This document shows, piece by piece, positions 46,550-54,554 of a stretch of DNA of 64,000 bases; within the stretch, counting starts at the first letter, position 1, and every line of letters starts with the position of its first letter. The notes beneath the pieces are model-generated. The model had not been told where the DNA came from and made no database searches. It worked only from the letters and a program-made list of their open reading frames with translations. A program made the position numbers and the translations under genes. Source of the stretch: Lichenicoccus sp963693035 (GTDB taxonomy: Bacteria > Pseudomonadota > Alphaproteobacteria > Acetobacterales > Acetobacteraceae); contig CAXMMQ010000007.1 in assembly GCA_963693035.2 (NCBI GenBank), forward strand, positions 310,001 to 374,000. Reading direction: 5' to 3'.

Positions 46550-47752
46550 GTGCTGAGCGTCGCGGAGGCGCGGGAGCGGATCCTGGCCGGGCTCCCCGCG
46601 ACCGGCCTGGAGCAGCTCATGCTGGACACAGCCGTCGGCCGGGTCACGGCGCGGCCGGTGCAGGCCCGGCTGTCCAACCCCCCGGCCGACATCTCCGCCA
46701 TGGACGGCTACGCGGTGCGCGCCGCCGATACCGCGGTCGGATCGCGCCTCGCGGTGATCGGCGCCGCGCCGGCCGGACATCCATTCGCCGGTCGCGTGGA
46801 CGAAGGCACCTGCATCCGGCTGTTTACCGGCAGCCTGATGCCGGACGGCGCCGACACGGTGCTGATCCAGGAGCACGCCACCCGGGACGGCGACCGGCTG
46901 ACGGTGAACGAGAGCGTCGCCGCCGGGCGGCACATCCGGCGCATGGGCCAGGACTTCGCGGCCGGCGAGGCGGTGCTGCCGGCCGGGCGGCGGCTCGGCG
47001 CACGCGATATCGGCGTCGCGGCGGCGGCCAATCATCCCTGGATCGCCTGCCACCGACGCCCGGTGATCGCCCTGCTCGCCACCGGCGACGAGATCGCGCT
47101 GCCCGGCGAGCCGATCCCGCCGGGCGGCATTGCCAACTCGAACACGCCGATGCTGGCCGCGGTGATCCGCGCGGCCGGGGGCGTGCCCCTGGTACTGCCG
47201 CCGGCGCGCGACCGCATCGAGGCGATCGCGGCCAGCCTCGATGGCCTGCGCTGCGACATGCTGGTGACCATCGGAGGGGCCAGTGTCGGCGACCACGACC
47301 TGGTGCAGGCGGGGCTCGGCACCCGCGGCTTCGAGGTGGATTTCTGGAAGATCGCCATGCGCCCGGGCAAGCCGCTGATGCATGGCCGCGTCGGCGAAAC
47401 CCCGGTGCTCGGCCTACCCGGCAATCCGGTCTCCGCCCTGGTCTGCGCGGTGCTGTTCCTGCTGCCGGCGATCGCGCGCCTGTCCGGCGACGGCAACGCG
47501 CAGCCGGAGGTCGAGGCCGCCCGGCTCGGCGCGCCGGTTCCCGCCAATGACCATCGCGCCGACCACCTGCGCGCCTCGCTGTCGCTCGATGCCGACGGCA
47601 GCCACCTGGTGGTGCCGTTCCCCCGGCAGGATTCCGGCATGCTGCGCCGGCTTGCCCTGTCGGAAGCGCTCGTGCTGCGGGCGCCGCACGCGCCGGCGGC
47701 AGCGACGGGAGATCGCGTCGGCATCATCCGGCTGGACCGCCTTGGATTGTGA
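46550..47752 (+). CDS. moeA: Molybdopterin molybdenumtransferase
   Basis: Inserts molybdate into adenylated molybdopterin. SAMDGYAVRAADT, FTGSLMPDGADTVLIQE, VALLATGDEI-type IALLATGDEIALPGE, NSNTPML, IGGASVGDHDLV, FWKIAMRPGKPLMHG and LGLPGNPVSALV are the family landmarks. 400 residues from GTG 46550. It is followed by lexA after 108 bases, a conserved alphaproteobacterial pairing. Confidence 0.95.
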   Translation: MLSVAEARERILAGLPATGLEQLMLDTAVGRVTARPVQARLSNPPADISAMDGYAVRAADTAVGSRLAVIGAAPAGHPFAGRVDEGTCIRLFTGSLMPDGADTVLIQEHATRDGDRLTVNESVAAGRHIRRMGQDFAAGEAVLPAGRRLGARDIGVAAAANHPWIACHRRPVIALLATGDEIALPGEPIPPGGIANSNTPMLAAVIRAAGGVPLVLPPARDRIEAIAASLDGLRCDMLVTIGGASVGDHDLVQAGLGTRGFEVDFWKIAMRPGKPLMHGRVGETPVLGLPGNPVSALVCAVLFLLPAIARLSGDGNAQPEVEAARLGAPVPANDHRADHLRASLSLDADGSHLVVPFPRQDSGMLRRLALSEALVLRAPHAPAAATGDRVGIIRLDRLGL

Positions 47753-47775
47753 CGACTGGGGTTCTGAACGACAGC

Positions 47776-47805
47776 TTGACGCATTCGGCGGAACCTATGT
47801 AGAAC
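47776..47805 (+). promoter_or_regulatory. Probable lexA promoter
   Basis: TTGACG (47776-47781) and TAGAAC (47800-47805) with an 18-base spacer, 56 bases before the lexA ATG. The -10 hexamer overlaps the SOS box, which fits autorepression. Confidence 0.45.
47791..47805 (+). promoter_or_regulatory. SOS box (LexA operator)
   Basis: GAAC-CTATGTA-GAAC, an exact match to the alphaproteobacterial direct-repeat operator GAAC-N7-GAAC, 55 bases upstream of lexA. It implies that lexA represses itself. No matching box was noticed ahead of uvrC. Confidence 0.85.
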
Positions 47806-47860
47806 ACGATCGACGAGTTTCCTGTTTGTTCAGGGGGCCGGCGACCGATGGGATGTTTCG

Positions 47861-48598
47861 ATGCTCACGCGCAAGCAGCACGAATTGCTGGGTTTCATCG
47901 ATCGCCACCTGAAGGAGACCGGTTTCTCCCCGAGCTTCGACGAGATGAAGGACGCGCTCAACCTGCGCTCCAAATCCGGCATCCACCGCCTCATCTCGGC
48001 CCTCGAGGAGCGCGGCTTCCTCAGCCGCCGGCACCATCGCGCACGCGCCCTGGAAGTGCTGCGGCTGCCGGACCAGCCCGGCGCCGGTGTCGAGGCGGCT
48101 CCGGTGGATGCGATCGATGCGTCCGACGTCGCCGGATCCGCGACATTCTCGCCGAACGTGATCCGTGGCGATTTCAGCCAGCGCCTGCCCGGCGTGCGGG
48201 CGGCAGCCGATGCCGGCGCGGTGCAGTTGCCGCTCTATGGCCGGATCGCCGCCGGCCTGCCGATCGAGGCACTGCGCGACACCGGAACGCACGTGCAGGT
48301 GCCGATGTCGCTGCTCGGCAGCGGCGAGCATTATGCCCTGGAGGTTGCCGGCGACTCGATGATCGAGGCCGGCATCCTCGACGGCGACACGGTGATCATC
48401 CGCAAGGAGGAGACCGCCGAGAACGGCCAGATCATCGTGGCTCTGATCGATGACGAGGAAGTCACCCTCAAGCGGCTGCGCCGGCGCGGCAACGCGATCG
48501 CGCTGGAGCCGGCGAACGCCCGCTACGAGACCCGGATCGTCCCGGTCGATCGCGTGCGCGTGCAAGGCCGGCTGGTCGGACTGCTGAGGCGCTACTAG
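47861..48598 (+). CDS. lexA: LexA SOS repressor/autoprotease
   Basis: Winged-helix DNA-binding domain at residues 1-65 (LTRKQHELLGFIDRHLKETG, SKSGIHRLISALEERGFL), then an unusually long linker, then the S24 protease domain. The cleavage site Ala131-Gly132 is in RIAAGLPIEA, the catalytic Ser166 in AGDSMIEAGILDGD and Lys204 in VTLKRL. 245 residues. Its operator lies upstream. Confidence 0.96.
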   Translation: MLTRKQHELLGFIDRHLKETGFSPSFDEMKDALNLRSKSGIHRLISALEERGFLSRRHHRARALEVLRLPDQPGAGVEAAPVDAIDASDVAGSATFSPNVIRGDFSQRLPGVRAAADAGAVQLPLYGRIAAGLPIEALRDTGTHVQVPMSLLGSGEHYALEVAGDSMIEAGILDGDTVIIRKEETAENGQIIVALIDDEEVTLKRLRRRGNAIALEPANARYETRIVPVDRVRVQGRLVGLLRRY

Positions 48599-48610
48599 GA
48601 AGAAGCGTCC

Positions 48611-50014
48611 CTACAGGCTCTCAAGCAAGGGCATCAGCGCGGCGCCCCGGTCGATCGCACCGGCATCGACGCGCTCGAACACCGGCAACTCCGCCAGCAC
48701 CCGCACCTGCCCGTGGCGCGCGATCGCGTCTCGATTGCCGGGCGATGCCGGACCATTGAGCATGACTCCCGCCACCGGGATGCCACGGGCGCGCAGGGCT
48801 TCGAGGCTGAGCAGCGTGTGGTTGATGGTGCCGAGCGTGCTGGACGCGACCAGCACCACCGGCAGCGCGAGGCGCGCCATCAGGTCGATCATCATGGCAT
48901 GGCCTGCGATCGGCACCATCAGGCCGCCGGCGCCCTCGACGACCACCGGTCGGTTGCCGTGCGGCGGCAGCCGGATGGCGTCGAAGTCGATCGGAACGCC
49001 TTCGAGGGCGGCCGCCGCCTCGGGCGAGAGCGGCGCGCGCAGCACGCAGGCGGGCGGCAGTACGTCGTCGGGCGGCAGGCCCGCGAGCCTGGCTGCGGTA
49101 TCGCTGTCCGCAGTCTCGGTGTCGATCCCGGTCTGCAGCGGCTTCCAGTAGCAGGCGGTCCAGGCCCGGGCGAGACAGGCGGCGACCACCGTCTTGCCGA
49201 TGCCGGTGCCGGTGCCGGTCACGAACACCCCTCGCCCGGCGGCGCGCCGGAACACGCCGGTGCCGATCCGGTACTCCGCCGTCGCCGCGTACTCGCGCTC
49301 GAACCGCAGCATGGCACGACGCAGCGCGAGCGGGTCGGCGGGTCGCACATCCGCGCGCGCCAGATCGGCACCGATCGCGCGCAGGCCGCGCAGGAAGTCG
49401 ATGCCGCTCCGGTGCGCCTGCAGCACGGTCTCCGACGACCACATGCCGCAGCCGCCAGCCGGCCACTCGGCCTGCAGATCCTCCAGGAGGGGGCGATCGG
49501 GAGCGCGCGGCTGCAGGCCTTCCGATCGCAGGGCGGCATGCCATCCCGCGAAGCTGCCGTTGCAGAGCGTGGTGAGGACGAGCAGGCCGCCCGGTGCCAG
49601 CAGGCCGGCGAGGCGGCGCAGGGTCCCGGGGCGGTCGGCGAACCATTGCATCGCCAGGCTCCCGCAGACCAGGTCGTAGTCACCGCGCACCGCCGGCTGC
49701 CCGGCATCCATTGCCAGGAAGCGGCTGGAATCATGGCCGGCGAGAGACGCGCGGCTGCGTGCGACCATCGCCGGCGAAAGGTCGGTCACCGTCCAGTCTG
49801 GCACGCGTCCGCTGCCGACAAGGCCGCGCTGCAGGACGTCGGTGAGCAGGCCGGTGCCGGCGCCGAGTTCCAGGATGCGCGGCGCCGCCGGCAGCCCGGC
49901 TGCCAATATGCGATCGGCCAGGCGCGCGGCCGCCGCCCGCTGCACCACCGCATGGCGATCATAGCGCTCCGCCGCGGCGCCGAACCGGTCGCCGACCGCC
50001 CTCGCCGGGCTCAT
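48611..50014 (-). CDS. bioC-bioD: BioC-BioD fusion: malonyl-ACP methyltransferase and dethiobiotin synthetase
   Basis: One open reading frame of 467 residues. Residues 1 to about 255 are a BioC-type methyltransferase: RYDRHAVVQRAAAARLADRIL, SAM motif LELGAGTG at 48-55, SLAMQWFADRPG, FRR near 255. It would mask malonyl-ACP as a methyl ester to start pimelate synthesis. From about residue 263 a full BioD follows: P-loop GTGTGIGKT at 267-275, WKPLQTG, VVEGAGGLMVP and STLGTINHTLLS. There is no stop or internal start signal between the halves. ATG 50014 overlaps the bioH-like stop (ATGA). Confidence 0.9.
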   Translation of the reverse strand: MSPARAVGDRFGAAAERYDRHAVVQRAAAARLADRILAAGLPAAPRILELGAGTGLLTDVLQRGLVGSGRVPDWTVTDLSPAMVARSRASLAGHDSSRFLAMDAGQPAVRGDYDLVCGSLAMQWFADRPGTLRRLAGLLAPGGLLVLTTLCNGSFAGWHAALRSEGLQPRAPDRPLLEDLQAEWPAGGCGMWSSETVLQAHRSGIDFLRGLRAIGADLARADVRPADPLALRRAMLRFEREYAATAEYRIGTGVFRRAAGRGVFVTGTGTGIGKTVVAACLARAWTACYWKPLQTGIDTETADSDTAARLAGLPPDDVLPPACVLRAPLSPEAAAALEGVPIDFDAIRLPPHGNRPVVVEGAGGLMVPIAGHAMMIDLMARLALPVVLVASSTLGTINHTLLSLEALRARGIPVAGVMLNGPASPGNRDAIARHGQVRVLAELPVFERVDAGAIDRGAALMPLLESL

Positions 50015-50649
50015 CGCAGCGTGTCCAGCAGCTCGAGGATGACGGCGACGCAGGCCTCCGGGTGCGTGACCGGCAGCACATGGCCGCCCTGCTCCACCCA
50101 TCGCAGGGCCGGCCTGCGATCGGACAGCGGTCGCAGGCCGGAGAAGCAGGCCCGCGCGAGAGCGGGAGGTGCGATGGCGTCCCGGCCCCCGGCGATGGCC
50201 AGCACCGGAACGGACAGGGCCGCGAGAGCGCCCCGGCCGTCGCCGTCCTGCAGCAGGCGCAGCCCAGCGGCCAGGCACGGCAGGTTCTCCTGGGCCTGTT
50301 CGGGCCCGGAGGTTGGCAAGCCGCATACGGCATGGAAATCCAGCACGGTCGCCGCCGGCTGTCGCCGCAGCCGCTGCGCCATGCGCCGCAGGATGCGCGG
50401 GTCGATCCCGTCCGGGTGATCGGCCGCCCGCGCCAGGCGGCTGAAGCCGTTGATCGCCACCAGGCCTGCAAGTCGGCGAGGCGGCGCCTCCAGGAGTTGC
50501 ATCACGCCGAGCGAGTGGCCGACCGCCAGCACCGGCCGCGCCGATCCGGCCTCCCCGAGGGCGATGTCCGGCGGCAGCAGCGCCCGCACCCGGTGCCAGA
50601 AGCGTGGCGGCATCGCCCAGCCGCGCACGAAGCACAGCGACGGCGTCAC
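50011..50649 (-). CDS. BioH-like alpha/beta hydrolase, GTG start
   Basis: Probable pimeloyl-ACP methyl ester esterase that ends the BioC-primed cycles. The nucleophile Ser is in AVGHSLGVMQLL, the Asp in IAGGRDAIAP and the His in EQGGHVLPVTHPE. 212 residues, shorter than typical BioH; the N-terminal part has VRGWAMPPRFWHRV. GTG 50649 overlaps the bioF stop (GTGA). The BioH role is inferred from the neighbouring bioC and bioF. Confidence 0.8.
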   Translation of the reverse strand: MTPSLCFVRGWAMPPRFWHRVRALLPPDIALGEAGSARPVLAVGHSLGVMQLLEAPPRRLAGLVAINGFSRLARAADHPDGIDPRILRRMAQRLRRQPAATVLDFHAVCGLPTSGPEQAQENLPCLAAGLRLLQDGDGRGALAALSVPVLAIAGGRDAIAPPALARACFSGLRPLSDRRPALRWVEQGGHVLPVTHPEACVAVILELLDTLR

Positions 50650-51830
50650 GCCGCCTCGCGCAGGCACTCGGGCAGCAGATCGATCAGGCGTCCGATCGCC
50701 GCCGCGTCATGCGTCGCGGACAGCGCGAAGCGGATCCGGGCGGTGTTCGACGGCACCGTCGGCGGCCGGATCGCGGCCACCAGTATGCCGCTTCGCTCGA
50801 GGGCGGCGCCGACCGAAAGCGCGCGTTCCGGGGCGCCAAGCAGAGCCGGCACGATCTGGGTGGACGAGCCGGCGGTGTCGATCCCGAGGTTCCGCAGGGC
50901 GTCGCGCAGGCGGTCGGACTGGCCGGCCAGATGCCGGCGCTCGGCGTCCATCGACGGCACCAGGTCAAGCGCCGCGTCGATGGCGCCGAGCACCGGCGGC
51001 GGCAGCGCGGTGGTGTGGATGAAGCCCGAGCAGGTGTTGACGAGCAGGTCGCACAGCGCCTGCGAGCCGGCCACGTAGGCGCCGAAGCTGCCGAACGCCT
51101 TGCTCAGCGTGCCCATGACGCAGTCGATGCCGTCGAGGCCGGCGCATAGCCCGCGCCCCTGCGGCCCCAGCACGCCGGTCGCGTGCGCCTCGTCGACATA
51201 GAGGAAGGCCGCGTGCTCCCGCGCGAGCATGGCCAGCCTGGGCAGGTCGGTGCGGTCGCCATCCATGCTGAAGACGCTCTCGGTGAGGATGTAGCGTGGG
51301 CCCGCATGCCCGCGCCGGGCGACGAGCAAACGCTCCAGATGGTCGAGGTCGTTATGCCGGTAGCGTATCTGGCGTGCCCCCGCCGCCGCACAGCCCTGAT
51401 GCAGGCTGGCATGGTTCAGGCGGTCGGCGAACACCAGCGGCTCGCCCTGGCCGGCCGCCACCCGCAGCAGCGCCGGCAGCACCGAGGCGTTGACCTGCCA
51501 GCCGGACGCGAACAGCAGCGCCGCCTCGCATCCCTTGAAGGCGGCAAGTCGGGTCTCGATGCGGACATGCGCATCCAGGGTGCCGCTGACCAGGCGCGAC
51601 GCACCGGCGCCGGTGCCGAACTGCCGCGTCCACTCCACGGCGCGCCCGATCACCAGCTCATGTCTGGACAGGCCGAGGTAATCGTTGCCGGACAGGTTGA
51701 GCAGCGTGCTGCCATCGACGCGAAGCTGCCCCGGCCCTGCGGGCTGGACCGGACGCAGGGTCCGGCGCAGCCGGCGCGCGGACAGGTCGCCCAGGGCCTC
51801 GGTGAACAGCGCGTCGGTGCCGGAACCCAC
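50646..51830 (-). CDS. bioF: 8-amino-7-oxononanoate synthase
   Basis: PLP enzyme joining pimeloyl thioester and alanine in biotin synthesis. LLNLSGNDYLGLS, GAGASRLVSGTLDAHVRIE, DEAHATGVLGPQGRG and the PLP Lys in MGTLSKAFGSFGAYV are diagnostic. 394 residues, GTG start. bioA and bioB are not in this window. Eleven bases separate it from moaE. Confidence 0.94.
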   Translation of the reverse strand: MGSGTDALFTEALGDLSARRLRRTLRPVQPAGPGQLRVDGSTLLNLSGNDYLGLSRHELVIGRAVEWTRQFGTGAGASRLVSGTLDAHVRIETRLAAFKGCEAALLFASGWQVNASVLPALLRVAAGQGEPLVFADRLNHASLHQGCAAAGARQIRYRHNDLDHLERLLVARRGHAGPRYILTESVFSMDGDRTDLPRLAMLAREHAAFLYVDEAHATGVLGPQGRGLCAGLDGIDCVMGTLSKAFGSFGAYVAGSQALCDLLVNTCSGFIHTTALPPPVLGAIDAALDLVPSMDAERRHLAGQSDRLRDALRNLGIDTAGSSTQIVPALLGAPERALSVGAALERSGILVAAIRPPTVPSNTARIRFALSATHDAAAIGRLIDLLPECLREAA

Positions 51831-51841
51831 GATCGTATCGC

Positions 51842-52321
51842 CTAGACCGCATCCCAGCGCGCGGCCGCCAGATCGTCCGCCTCGCGTGCCTCGACCCAGG
51901 CGTTGCTGCCGTCGGAGAACAACTCCTGCTTCCAGAACGGTGCGCCGGTCTTCAGCCAGTCGATCAGGTAACCGGTCGCCTCCAGCGCCGCCCGCCGGTG
52001 CCGGGCGGCAGCCAGCACCAGGACGATCGGCGCGCCGATCTCGAGGCGCCCGATGCGGTGGATCACGGTGCAGCCGAGCAGGTCGAAGCGCTCTGCCGCA
52101 GCCTCGACGACCCGGGCGACGGCGCGCTCGGTCATGCCGGGATAATGCTCCAGCCGCAGCGCCTGCAGGCTGCCCCGGCCCGGAACGACGTCGCCACGGA
52201 CTAGGCCGATGAAGCTGGCGACCGCGCCGGCGCCCGAGGCGGACAGGGCCGCGATCTCCGCCCCGGCATCGAACGGCCCGGCCTGGACCGCGACGCGCAG
52301 GCTGACGGGATCGCGGGTCAT
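51842..52321 (-). CDS. moaE: Molybdopterin synthase catalytic subunit
   Basis: Large subunit that transfers sulfur from thiocarboxylated MoaD to cPMP. GAVASFIGLVRG, LRLEHYPGMTERAVARVV, VIHRIGRLEIGAPIV and the C-terminal LIDWLKTGAPFWKQELFSDGSNAWVEA are conserved. 159 residues. The ATG shares a base with the moaD stop (TGATG). Confidence 0.95.
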   Translation of the reverse strand: MTRDPVSLRVAVQAGPFDAGAEIAALSASGAGAVASFIGLVRGDVVPGRGSLQALRLEHYPGMTERAVARVVEAAAERFDLLGCTVIHRIGRLEIGAPIVLVLAAARHRRAALEATGYLIDWLKTGAPFWKQELFSDGSNAWVEAREADDLAAARWDAV

Positions 52322-52605
52322 CAGCCGCCGGTCACCGGGGGGAAGAACGCGATCTCGTCGCCGCCGCGCACCGGGGTGGCGTCGCTGGCGAACTCCTGGT
52401 TCACCGCCGCACGCACCCGGCCGCCGGCACTGAAGATGCCCTCGAACACCGGGTCGCGTGCCTGCAGCCAGCGTCGCAGCGCCGCCACGTCGGCGATGCC
52501 GTCGGGCAGGTCGAGCAGGTCCTCGGCGCGGCCGAGGCGGTCCTTCAGCCAGGCGAAATAGAGGATGCGCAGGGGCGCCGGGGATTGTGGCGAGATGGGC
52601 GGCAT
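52321..52605 (-). CDS. moaD: Molybdopterin synthase sulfur carrier subunit
   Basis: Ubiquitin-like protein, 94 residues, ending in the required Gly-Gly (FFPPVTGG). LRILYFAWLKDRLGRAEDLLDLP and VRGGDEIAFFPPV are typical. A Pro/Ser-rich stretch of about 11 residues precedes the fold. Confidence 0.94.
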   Translation of the reverse strand: MPPISPQSPAPLRILYFAWLKDRLGRAEDLLDLPDGIADVAALRRWLQARDPVFEGIFSAGGRVRAAVNQEFASDATPVRGGDEIAFFPPVTGG

Positions 52606-52631
52606 GGGGCAGGACCGGACGGTTGCCGACC

Positions 52632-53258
52632 CTATTTGGGGGTTCCCTTGACGGTCTGCACGCTGCCATCGGGGCCGATCACCGTGCTCGTGCCGTCGCC
52701 GTTCGGAATGACGATCGCGTGCCCCTTGCCGTCGCCGCCCACGTCCCCCTTGCCTTCCCTGGTCCGCGGCGGCGTGCGGTCGACATGGTCCGAAAGGCTG
52801 CCGCCGGTCCCGCCGAAGCCGTCGCCGCCCAGGGTCTCGCTCGATCCGGGGGTGCCTGGCCCGCTGATGGAGTCCGTCGGCGCGCCATGCTCGATGGCGT
52901 CGTTCTCGCCCATGCCCATGCTGTTGCCGTCATGCAGCGACGGCGCACTGCCGCCGAGCGGCGTGCGTGTACTGGAGTCGCCGCCCAGGCCATTGCCCTG
53001 CTCGCGCGACACGTCGCTCAGCGTCGGCAACGGCTGCGGCGGTCCCGGCCAGACATTGCCGCGCTCGGGCAGCAGCGGCGCCTCGCCGATGCCGCGGCCC
53101 TCGGAGCGGGCCTGGTTCTCGCTCAGTCCCGACGGCAGGTTCGGGTTCATTCCCGGCAGTGTGATGGTATCCTGGAAGAATTTACCAAGGCCGGAGCACC
53201 CGCCGAGAAACAGAACCGACGGAAGCACCAGTGTGCCGATCAAGGCAGAACGCCGCAT
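52632..53258 (-). CDS. Gly/Ser/Pro-rich putative lipoprotein
   Basis: 208 residues. A lipobox at VLFLGGC (Cys21) predicts an outer- or inner-membrane lipoprotein. The rest is Gly/Pro/Ser/Asp-rich and looks disordered, with a short C-terminal VIPNGDGTSTVIGPDGSVQTVKG that could form beta strands. No family was recognised. It lies between mobB and moaD in the same orientation, 26 bases from moaD, but nothing in it suggests a cofactor role. Confidence 0.75.
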   Translation of the reverse strand: MRRSALIGTLVLPSVLFLGGCSGLGKFFQDTITLPGMNPNLPSGLSENQARSEGRGIGEAPLLPERGNVWPGPPQPLPTLSDVSREQGNGLGGDSSTRTPLGGSAPSLHDGNSMGMGENDAIEHGAPTDSISGPGTPGSSETLGGDGFGGTGGSLSDHVDRTPPRTREGKGDVGGDGKGHAIVIPNGDGTSTVIGPDGSVQTVKGTPK

Positions 53259-53323
53259 TTCAAGATCCCCTCACGGTGTCGCCACCGCTCCCGGCTGCAA
53301 AGTGCATGTCCGGGGTTCAATGC

Positions 53324-53878
53324 TCAAGAGATGTTGTCCGTACAGCCACCGGGCGCCGGATCGTTGCAGAACTGGAACCGCCTGGTGATCCAGCGGCAGA
53401 CCGCCGCATGATCGTCCAGCGCCAGCCAGCACCGGTCGCAGTCCGGCGGCCGGACGTCGGCGGCCACCGCCTCCACGCCGGGATCGCCGGGCCAGAGCGG
53501 CTGCCTGCCGGGGAGGGCCGCCACCGGCTGCCGCACCACCTCAAGCCGGGGGCCAGGCGTGCGGGCGAAGCCCTCGACCAGCACCAGGTCGACCGGCGCC
53601 AGGCGCGGCAGCAGGTCCGCGAGAGCTGCCTGGTCCGGCGCGCCCTTGCGGCGCTCGTGCAGCAGCGCCCACCGCTGATCGCCGACCAGCAGAACCTCAT
53701 GCGCGCCGGCCTGGCGGTGCCGCCAGCTATCCTTGCCGGGCTGGTCGAGATCGACCGCGTGATGGGTGTGCTTGACCGTCGAGACCAGCAGGCCCGCGCG
53801 CGCGAGGCGCGGCAGCAGGGCGGTGAGCAGCGTGGTCTTGCCGCTGCCGGACCGCCCGATGATGCCGAGCACGTTCAC
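53324..53878 (-). CDS. mobB: Molybdopterin-guanine dinucleotide biosynthesis adapter MobB
   Basis: P-loop GTP-binding accessory protein of MGD synthesis. GIIGRSGSGKTTLLTALLPRL near the N-terminus, VSTVKHTHHAVDLDQPGKDSW and LVLVEGFARTPGPRLEVVR are family landmarks. 184 residues. GTG 53878 starts directly at NVLGIIGRSG, ten bases after the pgsA stop. The mobA partner is not in this window. Confidence 0.9.
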   Translation of the reverse strand: MNVLGIIGRSGSGKTTLLTALLPRLARAGLLVSTVKHTHHAVDLDQPGKDSWRHRQAGAHEVLLVGDQRWALLHERRKGAPDQAALADLLPRLAPVDLVLVEGFARTPGPRLEVVRQPVAALPGRQPLWPGDPGVEAVAADVRPPDCDRCWLALDDHAAVCRWITRRFQFCNDPAPGGCTDNIS

Positions 53879-53888
53879 GATGGTGGGC

Positions 53889-54479
53889 TCAGGGCACTGC
53901 CTTGCTCGCCGGCGGCCGGACATGCCGGACGCCGGTGGAGAGATAGTCCCAGCCGGTGACCAGGGTCAGCAGCGCCGCGATCCAGAGCAGCACCGAGCCG
54001 ATCAGCCCGACCGGCAGCCAGGCGATGTGCAGCAGCCGGGCGGTGCTGTCGCCGGCGAGCAGGGTGCCGATCGAGGCCATCTGCGCGGTCGTCTTCCATT
54101 TCGCTAGTCGGGTGACCGGCAGGCTGACCCGCGAGGCGGCGAGGTGCTCGCGCAGGCCGCTGACCAGGATTTCGCGCAGCAGGATGACGATGGCCGGGTA
54201 GAGGCCGCCGAAGGGCAGCCGCCCAAGTCCGGCCATCACCATCAGCGAGGCCCCGACCAGCAGCTTGTCGGCGATCGGATCGAGCATGCGCCCGAGGTCG
54301 GAGAACTGCTTGCGGCTGCGCGCGATGTGCCCGTCCAGATAGTCGGTGATACCGGCGGCGATGAACACCAGGCAAGCCAACAGGTCGGTCGCCTCCCCAC
54401 GCGCCGCCACCAGCGCCACCAGCACCGGGATCGCCGCGATCCGCGACAAGGTCAGCAGGTTGGGCAGGTCCGTCAGCAT
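53889..54479 (-). CDS. pgsA: CDP-diacylglycerol-glycerol-3-phosphate 3-phosphatidyltransferase
   Basis: Makes phosphatidylglycerophosphate, the substrate of PgpA encoded at 19 kb. The CDP-alcohol signature is complete: DYLDGHIAR, then SDLGRMLDPIADK, so both Mg-binding Asp pairs are there. About five membrane helices, 196 residues. ATG 54479 begins the conserved MLTDLPNLLTLSR; an ATG at 54521 would add 14 unconserved residues. Confidence 0.95.
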   Translation of the reverse strand: MLTDLPNLLTLSRIAAIPVLVALVAARGEATDLLACLVFIAAGITDYLDGHIARSRKQFSDLGRMLDPIADKLLVGASLMVMAGLGRLPFGGLYPAIVILLREILVSGLREHLAASRVSLPVTRLAKWKTTAQMASIGTLLAGDSTARLLHIAWLPVGLIGSVLLWIAALLTLVTGWDYLSTGVRHVRPPASKAVP

Positions 54480-54554
54480 CGCGGAGGAACCTAGAGCAAC
54501 CCCTGCTGACATAACACTCACTAAGTCGCCCCCAGGAGGCTGCTTGCAGGCACC

